This document shows, piece by piece, positions 21,260 through 32,700 of a stretch of 64,000 nucleotides of DNA; position 1 is the stretch's first letter, and each line of letters begins with the position of its first letter. The stretch spans positions 190,546,501-190,610,500 of the forward strand of contig NC_084461.1 of assembly GCF_027409185.1 (NCBI RefSeq). The letters run 5' to 3'. A program made the position numbers and the translations under genes. Source of the DNA: Cynocephalus volans. Lineage: Eukaryota; Chordata; Mammalia; Dermoptera; Cynocephalidae. Under the pieces are notes generated by a model. The model made no database searches. It worked only from the letters and a program-made list of their open reading frames with translations, and was not told where the DNA came from.

Positions 21260-22350
21260 TTTTAAAATTATGTAAAATATCAACACTGATCCAAAAGTCA
21301 AAATTATACAAAAAGATATACTCATTATTGCCTCAACCCTCCCACTTCTTTCCCATCCACCACCTAGGGAAATCAATTTTATTAGTTTCTGGTTTATCCT
21401 TCCTATGTTTCTTTTGCAAAAATGAGAAAATTCAAGTAAATTTTATTTCCCCTTCTTTCTTGCACAAAAGATTCCATACTATACATACTCATTTGTACTC
21501 TTTTTTCAATTAACGCTATATCCTAGTAATCACTCAAATTCAGTGTATAGAAAACGTCCTCATTTTTTTTCACAGCTGTATAGTATGAGGGTAACTCAAA
21601 AATTTCGTGGAAAAAATGAATGAAAAGATAATATAAATCTTTCCATGAACTTTTTGAAATACTCTTGTACTCTATTGCATGGCTGTTCCATAGTTGATTT
21701 AACTGTAGCTTCTATATATATGGCCATGAGAGTGTTTCCAATAGTTTCAAGTTACAAGCAATGCTGCATTAAATAACCATGTGCATAAGTACTCAGAAGT
21801 GAGATTTCCAGGTCAGAAGGTAAATTCATATGAAGTTTTGTTTGCCATTACCTATTTCCCCTCCATTTTGCATACTCACCAGCGATGTATGTGCTTCTGT
21901 TTCCCCAGGCTCATCAACAGAGCATGTTGTCAAGCTTTTTAATTTTTTCTAGTCTGATAGGTGAGAAGCGATATTTCAGTGTAGTTATTTTAAAGCTTTT
22001 TTTTGAAAAAGTAGTACAATTCCTCTGTACTCTTTACTTAGTTTCTCCCAATAATAACAACTTATATAACTAGAGTACAATGATCAACGTCAGGAGTTTG
22101 ACATTGATTTGATACTTTAAACTAAATTACAGACTTTATTCAGGTTTCACCAGTTTTTACATGCACTCTGTTTTTGCAGTTGATCCTCAGTGTAGCTAGA
22201 ATTTGCATTTCTCCTCTGCTAATAAAATGAACATTTTCCATAAGTTTAAGTATTATTTTTACATCTTTTTTCATGAGTTGTCTGTTTATGCTTTTTGCCC
22301 TTTTTTTCCATCTGAAATTTTCCATTTCAGATTTTCTCCCTTAAATTTTA
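21260..22350 (-). repeat. Old antisense L1-like sequence
   Basis: Text such as gcacaaaagattccatactat, caatgctgcattaaataacc, gagatttccaggtcagaagg and caccagcgatgtatgtgc is decayed antisense L1. It contains a MITE at 21586. Confidence 0.6.
21586..21667. mobile_element. Mariner-like 82-bp palindromic MITE
   Basis: Inverted repeats of roughly 30 bp (gagggtaactcaaaaatttc at the left, gaactttttgaaatactctt at the right) with a short centre. They are bounded by TA at 21584-21585 and 21668-21669, the Tc1/mariner target. Too small to code. Confidence 0.8.
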
Positions 22351-22396
22351 AGAGTTCTTTTTTGGCAGCTGGCTGGGGACCGGAACCCTTGAAGAA
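22350..22396 (-). mobile_element. tRNA-Ile monomer SINE fragment
   Basis: Only the 3' part remains: tttttggcagctggctgggg, then accggaacccttgaag. Confidence 0.7.
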
Positions 22397-22499
22397 GTTC
22401 TTTGTATGTTAGGGATTTAGTAGCCCTTTTTCTATGACACTTGTTGTAAATATTTTCTCCAAATTTGTCAGTTGTTCGTTTTGGTTTTTGTGGGGTGTT

Positions 22500-22590
22500 T
22501 TTTTGCAGCTGGCTGGTACAGGGATCAAACCCTGGACCTTGGTGTTATCAGCCTCATGCTGTAACCAACTAAGCTAACCGGCTAGCCCTT
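22500..22590 (-). mobile_element. tRNA-Ile monomer SINE
   Basis: A full antisense unit (gcagctggctggtacaggga to agctaaccggctagccc), inserted in AT-rich old repeat sequence. Confidence 0.9.
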
Positions 22591-23156
22591 GTCAATTTTT
22601 TCACTTTGCTGGTTTTTTTTTTTTTTATTTTGCTTATGGTGTAGTCAAATACATTAATCTTTTATTGTATCTGGGTTTTGAGTCAAACACACAGGTTTTC
22701 CACACACAGGTTATGGAGGAATTCACCCATGTTTTCTTTTAGTACTGCACAGTTTCATTTTCTACACTGAGATTTTGACCGATTAGGAGTTTATTCTTGT
22801 GCATGGGGTGAGGTACAGATCCTGGATTAAAAAAAAGAAAAAAAAGAAAAAAAGGGCATTTTGGAGACAATTGGAAAAATTGAGATAAAGACCTTGCATT
22901 AGATAATAATATTGAATAAATGGTAAATTCCCTGAGTGTTATAATGGTATTGTCATTACGTAGGATAATGTCTTTTCTCTTAGAAAATACATGCAGCAAT
23001 ATTTAGAGTTCACATGTCATATGTCTTCAATTAACTCTCAGCAAAATTATACCTGTATATATAGAGATAAATGTGACAAAATATTAGCAATTGATGGCGG
23101 TTATATGGGTATTTACTATTCTTGCAACTTTTCTCGAGGTTTGAAAATTTGCAAAG
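22590..23156. other. AT-rich spacer before PLBD2
   Basis: Decayed LINE-like AT-rich sequence; no exon recognised. Confidence 0.4.
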
Positions 23157-23271
23157 GGCTGGCCGGTTAGCTCAGCTGGTTAGAGAGTGGTGCTGATAAC
23201 GTCAAGGTCCAGGGTTCCATCCATGTACCGGCCAAGCTGCCAAAAAAAAAAAAAAGAAAGAAAGAAAGAAT
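23157..23271 (+). mobile_element. tRNA-Ile monomer SINE next to the PLBD2 promoter
   Basis: A well-preserved unit (ggctggccggttagctcag, ggtgctgataacgtcaagg) with poly(A) and (AAAG)n tail, ending about 190 bp before the CLEAR site. Its internal Pol III A and B boxes look largely intact. Confidence 0.93.
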
Positions 23272-23359
23272 GAAGAGAAGAATATTTGTAAACTAAAAAT
23301 GTTGGAGGGAATGAGCTAAGCTGGGTTTGCGTGGGTGGAAAGGGGCACCTGGCCCAATT

Positions 23360-23503
23360 AGAGTGGGCCCCGCCCCTTACGTCGCACTCCGGGCCCCTCC
23401 CACCACGGAAAGACTCGACCCGAGCCCCGCCCCTGGCCCCGCCCCGCGGCTCGGCTCAGTGCTGTCACGTGATCCAGGCTGCGGGGAGCAGCTCCGCGCG
23501 GTC
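23360..23503 (+). promoter_or_regulatory. PLBD2: PLBD2 CpG-island promoter and 5' UTR
   Basis: The CpG-dense block continues through exon 1. It contains a CCAAT-like element (CCCAATTAG near 23353), a CRE-like TTACGTCG (23377-23384), several GC boxes (CCCCGCCC at about 23369, 23426 and 23437) and a CLEAR-type E-box at 23464. There is no TATA box. This pattern is typical of a housekeeping lysosomal gene. The transcription start is not fixed but must lie within this segment. Confidence 0.8.
23464..23473 (+). promoter_or_regulatory. CLEAR-type E-box (TFEB/TFE3/MITF site)
   Basis: GTCACGTGAT matches the CLEAR consensus GTCACGTGAC at 9 of 10 positions and contains the palindromic CACGTG core. It ends 30 bp before the PLBD2 start codon, within a CpG island. 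CLEAR sites near starts are the established signature of lysosomal genes driven by TFEB. Use here is inferred. Confidence 0.75.
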
Positions 23504-23766
23504 ATGGTGGCCCCGATGTACCGCTCCCTCGGCGGCCGCCTCGTCCCCGCGCTGGTGCTGGCCCTGCTGATCGAGCTGTTCCTGAGCGGCATGGTGGGTG
23601 CGACACCGGCCCCGGGAAACCGCTGGGGGCAGGACGGGCCGGTCCCACCCGCCTCCCGCACCTCCTCGGTGCTCCTGGACGCCGCTGGCCAGCTGCGCTT
23701 GGTGGACGGCCGCCACCCTGATGCCGTGGCCTGGGCCAACTTCACCAACGCCATCCGCGAGACCGG
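23504..23766 (+). CDS. PLBD2: PLBD2 exon 1
   Basis: This exon encodes residues 1-87 plus two bases of Gly88: start codon, cleavable signal peptide with a Leu/Ala-rich core, and the first sequon NFT (N79). The donor is GG|GTAAGG. The ATG is chosen because it opens the frame with the family-like MV-P-MY start inside the CpG island. The frame is also open further upstream, to 23327. Confidence 0.96.
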
Positions 23767-26700
23767 GTAAGGGTTGGCCCGACCCCTCGCGGGGCCTGCC
23801 GGGAGAGGGGGCTGCGTGGGCGCCGGGCCTCGCCTGCCCCTGGAGTAGGTCTCTCCCCTGGTGACAGCTCCTGTCTCCATGGGGGGCCGTTTACCACCTC
23901 CGAGGCTGTAGTACAGCTGTCGGGACCAAGTCCCTGCTTGGGCAGGGACTAATGCAGCATCCTTCACCTCCTGGGGGCCAGTCCCTTGCCTTCAGCCAGT
24001 GATGACAGTGCTTCTGTCCCCGAGAGACCAGTTCTCCGCCACCGAGGCCGCAGTGCCTGCGTCTGGATCAGGTCCATGGCTGGTGGGTAGTACAGTAACT
24101 CTTGTCCCTACGGGGACCATCCCCTTCCCCAGACTTCAGTTCCCCACCCCGTGGAGGCCAGCCCCCTCTCCCTGGGCCTGAGGCATGGCAATAGCTCTCT
24201 GGGAGGCTCACTCTCACTTGCTTGGCGGTGGCTTACCCCATGGGTGCCAGTCCCCTGCCTCCTTCCAGAACCAGGACAGCAGGACTGGGCCTGGGTTCCA
24301 GGCCAGTCTGGAAGCAGAGAGGGTCCCTAAATTCACACAGACCCAGACAGTACTCTTGCTAGGGTTCTGCTTCTCCCTTCCCTTCTCTGTCCTCGTCCAG
24401 GGGGAAGTCCTCCGCCAGATGTTTAGTACAGAGCCAAGTGCTCCGTGCTTGGCAGTCATGATCACTGTCCTTATCGCCTGGTCCAGGCTGTCATTCTGAT
24501 GTGTGACTCTCATCTAACTCCTCTCTGCCCATTTGGGCTCCAATTTCCCAATCTGTGGTGCAGATTTTGAAAATGTGCTCTAGGTGGGGGGTTGTGTGTG
24601 TGCCCATCATTCATTATCCTGGTGCTTGGCCTTAGGAGCATAGACCTGAGCAAGGTGGGGGGGTCTCTACTCAGTGGGAGAGACAGTGCCAGATGGGAAT
24701 CCTGAGTCACTGAGCAGGGGGAGGATCCTCCTCAAAGCCTTGTCAGGAGGGCCCAGGCCCTGGATCCAGGCTGTGCTGGGTATCTTGGGGAACACTGTGT
24801 GCCCCCTACCCTATCCTGGGCATATCCCAGTGCTTAGACTACATGCCCCCCCCCCTTTCCCCAGCTGGCATGGCCTCTTCCCACTGCTGCTCCCATCCAT
24901 TTTGCTGGCATGCATTGATTCCTGCAGGTGTTGGGGAGACACAGGACACCAGGGACACCCCCATTCTGGTGGAACTTGGGGGATATCAGATAGATAGGAA
25001 ATTTGGGGAAGTGATTTGCTGCAGACACAGGAGCTGAGTGGGGCTCATCAGGAAAGGCTCCCAGGGAGAGGGGGCCACAGAGTCTGTGGAGGGAACCAGA
25101 GCTCTGTGGCTGGCCAGTGGTGGCTGTGACTCTGGGATCTGGTGACCCATTCTCTACTGACTCACACGTTTTTGGCTCTGCTTAGCAGAACCAATAGGAC
25201 ATGACAGATCTCTGCCTGGATGCCAGGCAGGGAAGGGGGCACAGAGGTGAGGCCCAGCATGGGGGGAAGGGGCTTAAGCTTCAGGAGGTCCCCACCGGGC
25301 TGTGTTGCTCTTGGTTTTGGTAAACATGGAAGCAAAGAAAGGGCTTCCTTGATTGTGCTGGATGGAAAGTTCTTCCAGGCTCAGCCCACTGCTCTGTGAC
25401 CTTGGGCAAAGCCTTCACTTCTCAAGTGTTTTTTCACCTTAAGGTGGGGCCAAAAGGGTAATAGAAATTCAGAGGGATCATGGAAAGCACCTCTGTTTAT
25501 CTACTAAAGGAAGAAACAAGTGAAAGAGAAAGGACCAGGTGTCCTTTACCTCCATTTTACAGTTGGGGAAACTGAGGGCTAAGCAGTGAATCCAGGTCTC
25601 TTTCACACTACTCACTATCCTCTCACCATTCCAACATCTTTTCTGTCCAGTCTCTCATTTCCTCCTCTTAGGCTTACATGCCTCTTTCCCTCTGAGTGTG
25701 CCAGCACTTGAGGCTAGGATGCAGGGAAAACCATATTCGGAGCCCCCATTTTAGGGGCAGGGAAACAGACCCTCAGAGACAACCTCTTGAGGGCACAGGG
25801 GTAAGATGAAAGAAAGACATCTGAGATGCCCTTGTCCCCAATCAGCAGCATCTCTAATCTGTGGGTGACTCTGTCTCATTTTTTTTGGAAAACGGAGGCC
25901 AGGAATTTAACTTTTGTTCACCTAGAGTTGGGATCCCTCATCCCAACTGGGGATTTAGCCACTGAGGATCCTAGGATTGTTGGGATAAATTCCCTCTTCC
26001 CCCATAATCCCTCCTCTTTCACTTGTCCTGTGTCAACAGCCCTGAGGACACAGCCTGCAAGCATTTTGGTGCTTGGAGATCAGAGGTGCCCCTCAGAGGT
26101 GGAGTCTGCTCCCTGGCTCTGCTTTTGGCCCTGGGGAGGCTGCGTCCCCCAACCTTCTTCTTCCTTCCCTAATCTGATCTCACCAACTGGCACTGTATCC
26201 ATGAAGCTGCTTGAAGTCAGTCACCATCGGGTTGAGAGTGGAAGTGAATACAAGTGAGAGGAAGTAACAAATTGATACACCAGGAAGCATCCCACACCCA
26301 CCAGCCAACAAGCGAAAACCCAGCCCAATAATATGGATAAATAAAGCCCAGTTGTTTCTTTGAAAAGTCATCACAAGGGATAAGTCTATACAAAGGAGAG
26401 AGGAGTGATAACCACAGAGAAGGGAGGCACCCCACACAATGGAGGGCATCCAGGACCACTGTACCACTGAAGTGTGGTGGTGACGAGGAGAGACTCGTGA
26501 CCCCCCTGCCCAGCTCATGTCGATGGTTTGGGTTTTCCAAATGTGATCTCTCTCAAGAGGCCCCTTGATTAGACCTTTAGGTTGTCTTAGACGCATTAGC
26601 CTCTGACATAAAATCAGTGTGGCCCATAGATTTTCCAGAAAAAAAAAAGTGGGAAAGAAATCTGGTGCTGCCAACTTTTTATTTTTGCCAAGCAAGTGCA

Positions 26701-29700
26701 TTAAAACAAAACAACAATATTTATCGACCTCTGTCCCTATTTATCTCATAAAAGATCAGCAATTTTAGACTCAAACAAGCAGAAAGGACATCATCTCTGA
26801 ATAAAGAACAGTCTTTCATTAGTACATCTAGTTATGGAAACACTCTAAAATGTTTTTCTTTTGGCCAGCAACTGGGATAGTTTCTCAAAGCTGTCAGTCA
26901 GCACAGCAGCAAGGGTTGCAAGAGGCCATTTGCTGAAGTCCAAGCCTTCCCATTTTACAGATGGGGAAGCTGAGGCTGAAAGGGCAAGGCAGGGTAGAAG
27001 AAGGCAGAGTTTCAGGTTTATAATATCAGAGAGGTCTAGATTCAAGTCCCTGTCCGGGTAGTTACCACAGGTGACCTCAGCAGCTGCCTCATCTTAGCAA
27101 TGGGGATGGTGCTGGCCTTGCAGGGTCGTGGGAGGAATCAGTTGAGTAGGGCTTAGGGCCGGAGGCAACAGATGGGATTCTCGGAGATTAATTAGGCTCG
27201 TGCGCTCCAGCACTGAAATCCAGCAGCTTAGAGCTGAACCTCGTGAATGGGAACCTCCCCCGAATGAGGTGTCCTGGAAAGGTGAATGTTGCTGGGCAAA
27301 TGCCTCTGGGTTTTCTGAGGACTCAGACAACGTGAATAAAACCCATCTAAACGGAATCACCCCCATTGCCCTTTGGAATAAGGTGGCACACAAGGAAACA
27401 CAAGTGACTCTCTCTTGAGCAAAGGTGGTGACTAACTCCTCATCTGCGGTACTGTGGCCTGGCCTGGGAGGTGGGGGCAGGGTTATCCTTCTGCCCAGCT
27501 TGAAAGAAGCCACACTGTACTTCTTTTTAACATTTTTGTAATTGTTATTAAAGTTTTAAATTTTTCATGGTAAAAATTGTAGCAGTTTAGAAGGGTGGGA
27601 TGGTGTGGGTATTTTAATAATCTTTTTCTCTCTAGAGTAAAAGCCTTCACTCCTCCCTCCGTTCTTTCTTTCCAGACATAACCTCATTAGCTGTTTATTC
27701 CAGAATTTTCTGTGCATAAACAGGCCTAAACATACATGTATACATATGTATATGCATAACTATATATGTGTGTGTCATGCTTTAATAGGATTATCCTGCG
27801 TCCACCATTTGGCCTTCTCTATGCTTTCTCTCTTTTTAAGAAAAATTTTTTTGGAGGTGGCTGGCTGGTACAGGAATCCAAACCCTTGACCTTGGTATTG
27901 TCAATACTGCACTCTAACCAAATAAGGTAACCTGCCAACCTGCCAGCTCTCTCTCTCTTTTTTTTAATCTCTGACATCTTTTCTCATCAGTACATGGCAG
28001 TCCACCGAATGGTTCTAGAAACCCACTGCGTGTATGGATAGATTATTGTGTTGGGCCCCTAATGATGAATGTTTTGGGAGGCATCCACCTTTCCTCGGCT
28101 TTGGTAAAAAGTGCTGCTGTGAAGAAGCGCCTTTGTGTCCGTCTCTGCAGGGCTGTGAGCACCCTGTCACAGGCTGCCTGTCTCCAGGGCCTCTGCACCA
28201 TGGCCTTGACCGAGCCTGCTCCCGCCTACATGGGGCAGATTTTTATTGGGTTGGTCTGGAGGAAGTTCCACTGGCCTCTTGGATATAACTGGGGCTTACA
28301 TCTGGATAGCTCTTTTGGTTATTATGGTATGTGAGCGGTCTCCCTTGACCTCCTGCTGTCTTTTATCATGAGGCGTTCTGCACGTTAGGCCCTGTTATAA
28401 TCTTCCTCCCACTACTAGACCTACTGGGTCTCCCCAAACTTTCCTCTCAGAATCGCAATGAGACAAATATTCAGTGGGAGTATAACATGTGTTATCTCCT
28501 GGCACGTGCCATAGCAACCCTCTGAAGTGGGAGTCACTGTGCCCATTTTACAGATGAGGAAACTGAGGCCCAGAGAAGGTAAACAATTTGCCCAAATATA
28601 AACAGCCAACGAGGGGTAGCCCCGGAGATTCAAACCAAATCCGAGGGACCCACAAGCCTGGACTCTTTGTCCTCCACTCCCCTTGAAATTTAAAATCTTT
28701 ATTGCTCTCTCTTGTGTTTTTCTGTTCTTATTCATTTGATAAGAACTACACGCCCCTTCACCTCTAAAAACACCCCACAAAACTAAGTAAAATTAGAGGC
28801 TTAGAGCACATACTCTGGCATTGTTACCAGACCCACTCAGTTCCTGGCTGAAGCTCCCAGAATTTGATACCAGGCATATGGGTCTGGCTGCTTGCCCCTA
28901 GACAAAATTAAGCAAACCAAAAGTCAAAATGTTGGTGAAAATGGAAGTCAGCTTTTATTCAGGAATACTGGTGACCTGAGGAGAGATGTTGGGCCAACAC
29001 ATCTCTCTCTGGTAAACCTGAAGGAGAATGGCCAGGCTGAAGCCATCTCAAAGACTCAGGTTTACTGAGGGGTTTTTGACGAGGGGCCTGAGAGAATGGA
29101 ATGTGGGAAATGAAAAGCAGGAGGGAGGGGCACAGAAGGTCTGTGTGAGCAGCAAGGGCTCCACGCAAGGTCTCAGGTGCAAAGTTGTGCCAAGACTGTC
29201 TGGTTTCTGCTCCCATCTTTGCTGTTATCTCAGGTTCCTGCTGGAGGGTGGAATCAGCATCGCTTTATTGATGTCTTCCTTGGTTTCCCAGGGTCTGGAT
29301 AGTGCATTGAGCCTGCAGCTCCAGACTGGCTGGGAAACAACTTTACATTTGTGTGAATAATGTCATCTTGTCCCATAACCAAGTTTCACAATATCAAATA
29401 ACCATGAGAAAAGAGAGAACTCAGAGAAATGCATGCCAAGAAAAGAACAGTATCTTTTTAAAATTTGCCTACAGCCCACATGGTTTTAGGTCCCAACGTG
29501 GCTTCAGTCCTGCTTACTCCAACAGAATCTTAGTTTCAGCTCTGCTGCTCACTAGCTGTGTGGCCTCAGGCAAGTGACCTCACCTCTCTGAGTCTCAGTT
29601 TACACATCTGTAAAGTGGGGAGAATAAAGCCCGTGTCATAGGGTCTTTGGAAGAATTTAGAGAGATGTGATGCACTTTGCGCAGTGCCTGGGGTTGCTGT

Positions 29701-32700
29701 TATCCGCCTTAGTGGGGCTTTGCTGCCAGTCCCTGCAACTCCATCCTCCTGGCTCCAGTGTTCTTTGCTTTAGAACATTCAGAACACAGGCTTCGTTCTT
29801 TTACTTTTCCATCTGGCAAAATCCTACTTAAACTTCAAAACCCAGAGTATCTGTCACCTCTTCTGAGAAGTCTTCCCAGATTTTACTCAGGTTGCAGAAG
29901 CAGTGAACCTCCTCAGGTCACCTCCTAGGCCTTTATTCCTTTTCTCATCATAGTAGTTACCTTGTTTTGTCACCTGTTTACATGCTAGTCCCCCTTCCCT
30001 TCCATGAGCTTTGTGAAGGCCAGGACTGAATGTCCGTTCATGTATATACTCAGTATCTGGCACCTAGTAGGTGCTCAAAAAGCTTTGCTTGCCAAAGGTA
30101 TTGGGTGGTGGTATTTTTTTTTTTTTTTTTTTTTTTTTTGGCTGCTAGCTGGTATGGGAATCCGAACCCATGACCTTGGTGTTACAAGGCTGCACTCTAA
30201 TGAACTGAGCTAACTGGCCAGCCTGGTGTGGGTATTTTAATAATCTTTTTCTCTCTAGAGTCTTCTCTAGGGCAGAGCTATGCCTGTCCTGGAGCTGTTC
30301 AGTGGCTTTTTAGCCACCTTCCCATGAGACAGTTCTGGCTGAGCCTGGTTCTCCCCCCTCATGTAGCCTCTCCAAGGTCTCTCTTGTGTCTTCCTATTGC
30401 CCTCATTTTCTTAATAGAAATTGCCTTAAAAAATGTTTTCCCCTAGTTATAGAAGTGACATGGGTGAATATTTTTATGCCCTTGGAGCAAGGATATAATC
30501 CAGAACCATAAAGGAAAATATTGATAGATTTGGCTGCACAAAAATGAAAACTTCTGTATGGCAAGAACAAATGCAAAAATCACTTAAAATACAAACATAT
30601 ATATATATATTTTTTTAAAGATGACCGGTAAGGGGATCTTAACTCTTGACTTGGTGTTGTTAGCACCACGCTCAGCCAGTGAGCGAACCAGCCATCCGTA
30701 TATGGGATCCGAACCCGGGGCCTTGGTGTTATCAGCACCGCACTCTCCCGAGTGAGCCACGGGCCGGCCCCACAAACATATTTTTAATATTAGTGACAAG
30801 CAAAGGGCTAATATGTATATAGAGAATTTCACAAACCAATGTGAAAATATTAAAAAAAAAAAAAAATCCCAGTGGAGAGAAATGGGTAAAGGATGTGAAC
30901 CAGAGAACTACAAACGACTAATAAAAGTAAGAAAATATGTGTAAATAAAGAATTAAAATTAATTAAAGCAGTATGATGGAACTTTTCAATTATCACCTTA
31001 GAGGAAATGAAAAAGATTGACAGGAATCATTTTGAGTGAGAGAGTGGGCAAACAGGAGTTAGTGCATGTTGACAGGCAGTATATACCCAGTTATAGTTCC
31101 AGGTCTGGCAGCATTGGCATTACCTGGCAGCTAGGTAGAAATGCAGCATCTTAGAACCCTGTCCCAGTCTTCCTGACCAGAACTTGCCTTCTAACAAGGT
31201 CTTCAGGTGGCCTGAGTATACATCGGAGTTTGAGAAGTCCTGCTTCTGAGGAGTGGGAGCCTGCCTGGGATTGGACCCTGCCTCTGCCCTTTGCTAACTC
31301 CATGACCTTCCAAGTGTATCAGCTAGTATTGGGCACCAGTGCTGTGTAACAAACCAGCCCAAACCCAGGGGCTTAAATCTCATGGATCCATGAGGTGCTG
31401 GGGCAGCTGTGCTTCATGCTGCAGATCTGCAGAACTGGTCTGCTCCATGTGTCTCTCATATTCTTGGGACCAATGGACTGAATGGGGCATGGCGACAGCA
31501 GAGGCACAAAAGGGCAAGTGGAAGCCTGGGAAGCCTCTTGAAGGCTAATCTTATAACTGGCACATGGGCACTTCCGCCCATGTTCCATTGGCCAAAGCAA
31601 GTCACGTGACCCAAACAAGCCCAGATCAAGGGCTAGGGAAGGACAGTTGGCCATTGGTGGAGGAATTGCAAAGTCACATAGCAAAAGGCTTGGGCAGGGA
31701 GTGGGGGTGGCAGTTACGTGATTCTGTGCTTTAACTTCCTCCTCTTCTATATGATGGGGACAGTAATGGGGCCTCCTTTGCAGGACTGCAGGATTGTCTT
31801 GAGGATTCAATGAGTCAATAGATATGAAAATGACTACGACATTGCCTGGCACAGAGGAAGCCCTCAATCAGTGTATTATTAGCTGGGAATATTGTGGGGT
31901 GATGGGATGTGGATTGGTACAGCTTTTTGGGGAAGGCTGTTTGTCAGTATCTATTAAAATTAAAAATATGTGTGACCTTTGACCAGAGCAGATCTTCTTT
32001 TAGGGATTTAGCCCGACAGTGCACAGAAACAGACCAGCAGACGTACATGTGAGCAGCTGTTAACCACTATGTTGTTTTCATGATTTAGAACTGGAGACAG
32101 CTGTGTGTCTAGCTGAGGGCCAGCTTTGCAAGTGCCCCTGCCGCTGACCAAGTGTACTCTCCTTCCTCCTCCAGGTGGGCCTTTCTGGAGCTGGGCACAG
32201 ATGGCCGCTACAACGACAGCCTGCAGGCCTATGCAGCCGGCATGGTGGAGGCTGCCGTGTCCGAAGAGGTAGGGCCAAATGGGGGAACTGGAGCTCCCAG
32301 CCTGTCCCATCCCAAACATGATCCCCAGTGTGCTTTGGAGAGTTTTGGGGTATGTGCAGAGTGGACCCCACCCCCAACCCCTGTCCCCAGCCCTCTGTCT
32401 AGTTAGGGGAGAAAAGTTCACATGCATTCTTTTAAAAATTATACGAGATGCTATTTGATACATAGAAAAAAATACATAACATATTCTGAGTTATAGTGTG
32501 TAGTAATAAAATGAATATCTGAACTAAAACTTAGATTGTTACCAATACCATTGAAGTCCCCCATCCCCCTGTCTCTTCTACCCCCAGAGGCACCCATCCT
32601 CCTAAATGTGGTAGCTGTCATTTCCTTTCCGTTGTTGATCTATGTTGAGAAATAGTTCACACGCTATACAATTCACCATTTTAAAACATACAATTTAGTG

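Larger units (their letters stand above)
23767..32174 (+). other. PLBD2 intron 1
   Basis: 8.4 kb. 23767-26640 is mostly unique, with no exon recognised. MIR fragments lie at about 25540-25640, 26930-27060, 28495-28690 and 29515-29700. An antisense SINE is at 27843, an ERV LTR at 28870, an antisense SINE at 30113, L1 sense text at 30490-31060 with a SINE at 30610, a hAT-Charlie-like element at about 31080-31240, and an old dispersed repeat at 31320-31670. Confidence 0.6.

Noticed and set aside
23377-23967. A 196-codon minus-strand frame across PLBD2 exon 1
   Set aside because: It is a GC-rich antisense shadow of exon 1 and the CpG island, where stop codons are rare.
10245-29310. A complete endogenous provirus between the two LTR copies
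   Set aside because: The two LTRs are 18.6 kb apart with ordinary host sequence and PLBD2 exon 1 between them. No retroviral coding homology was seen, so they are separate solo LTRs.
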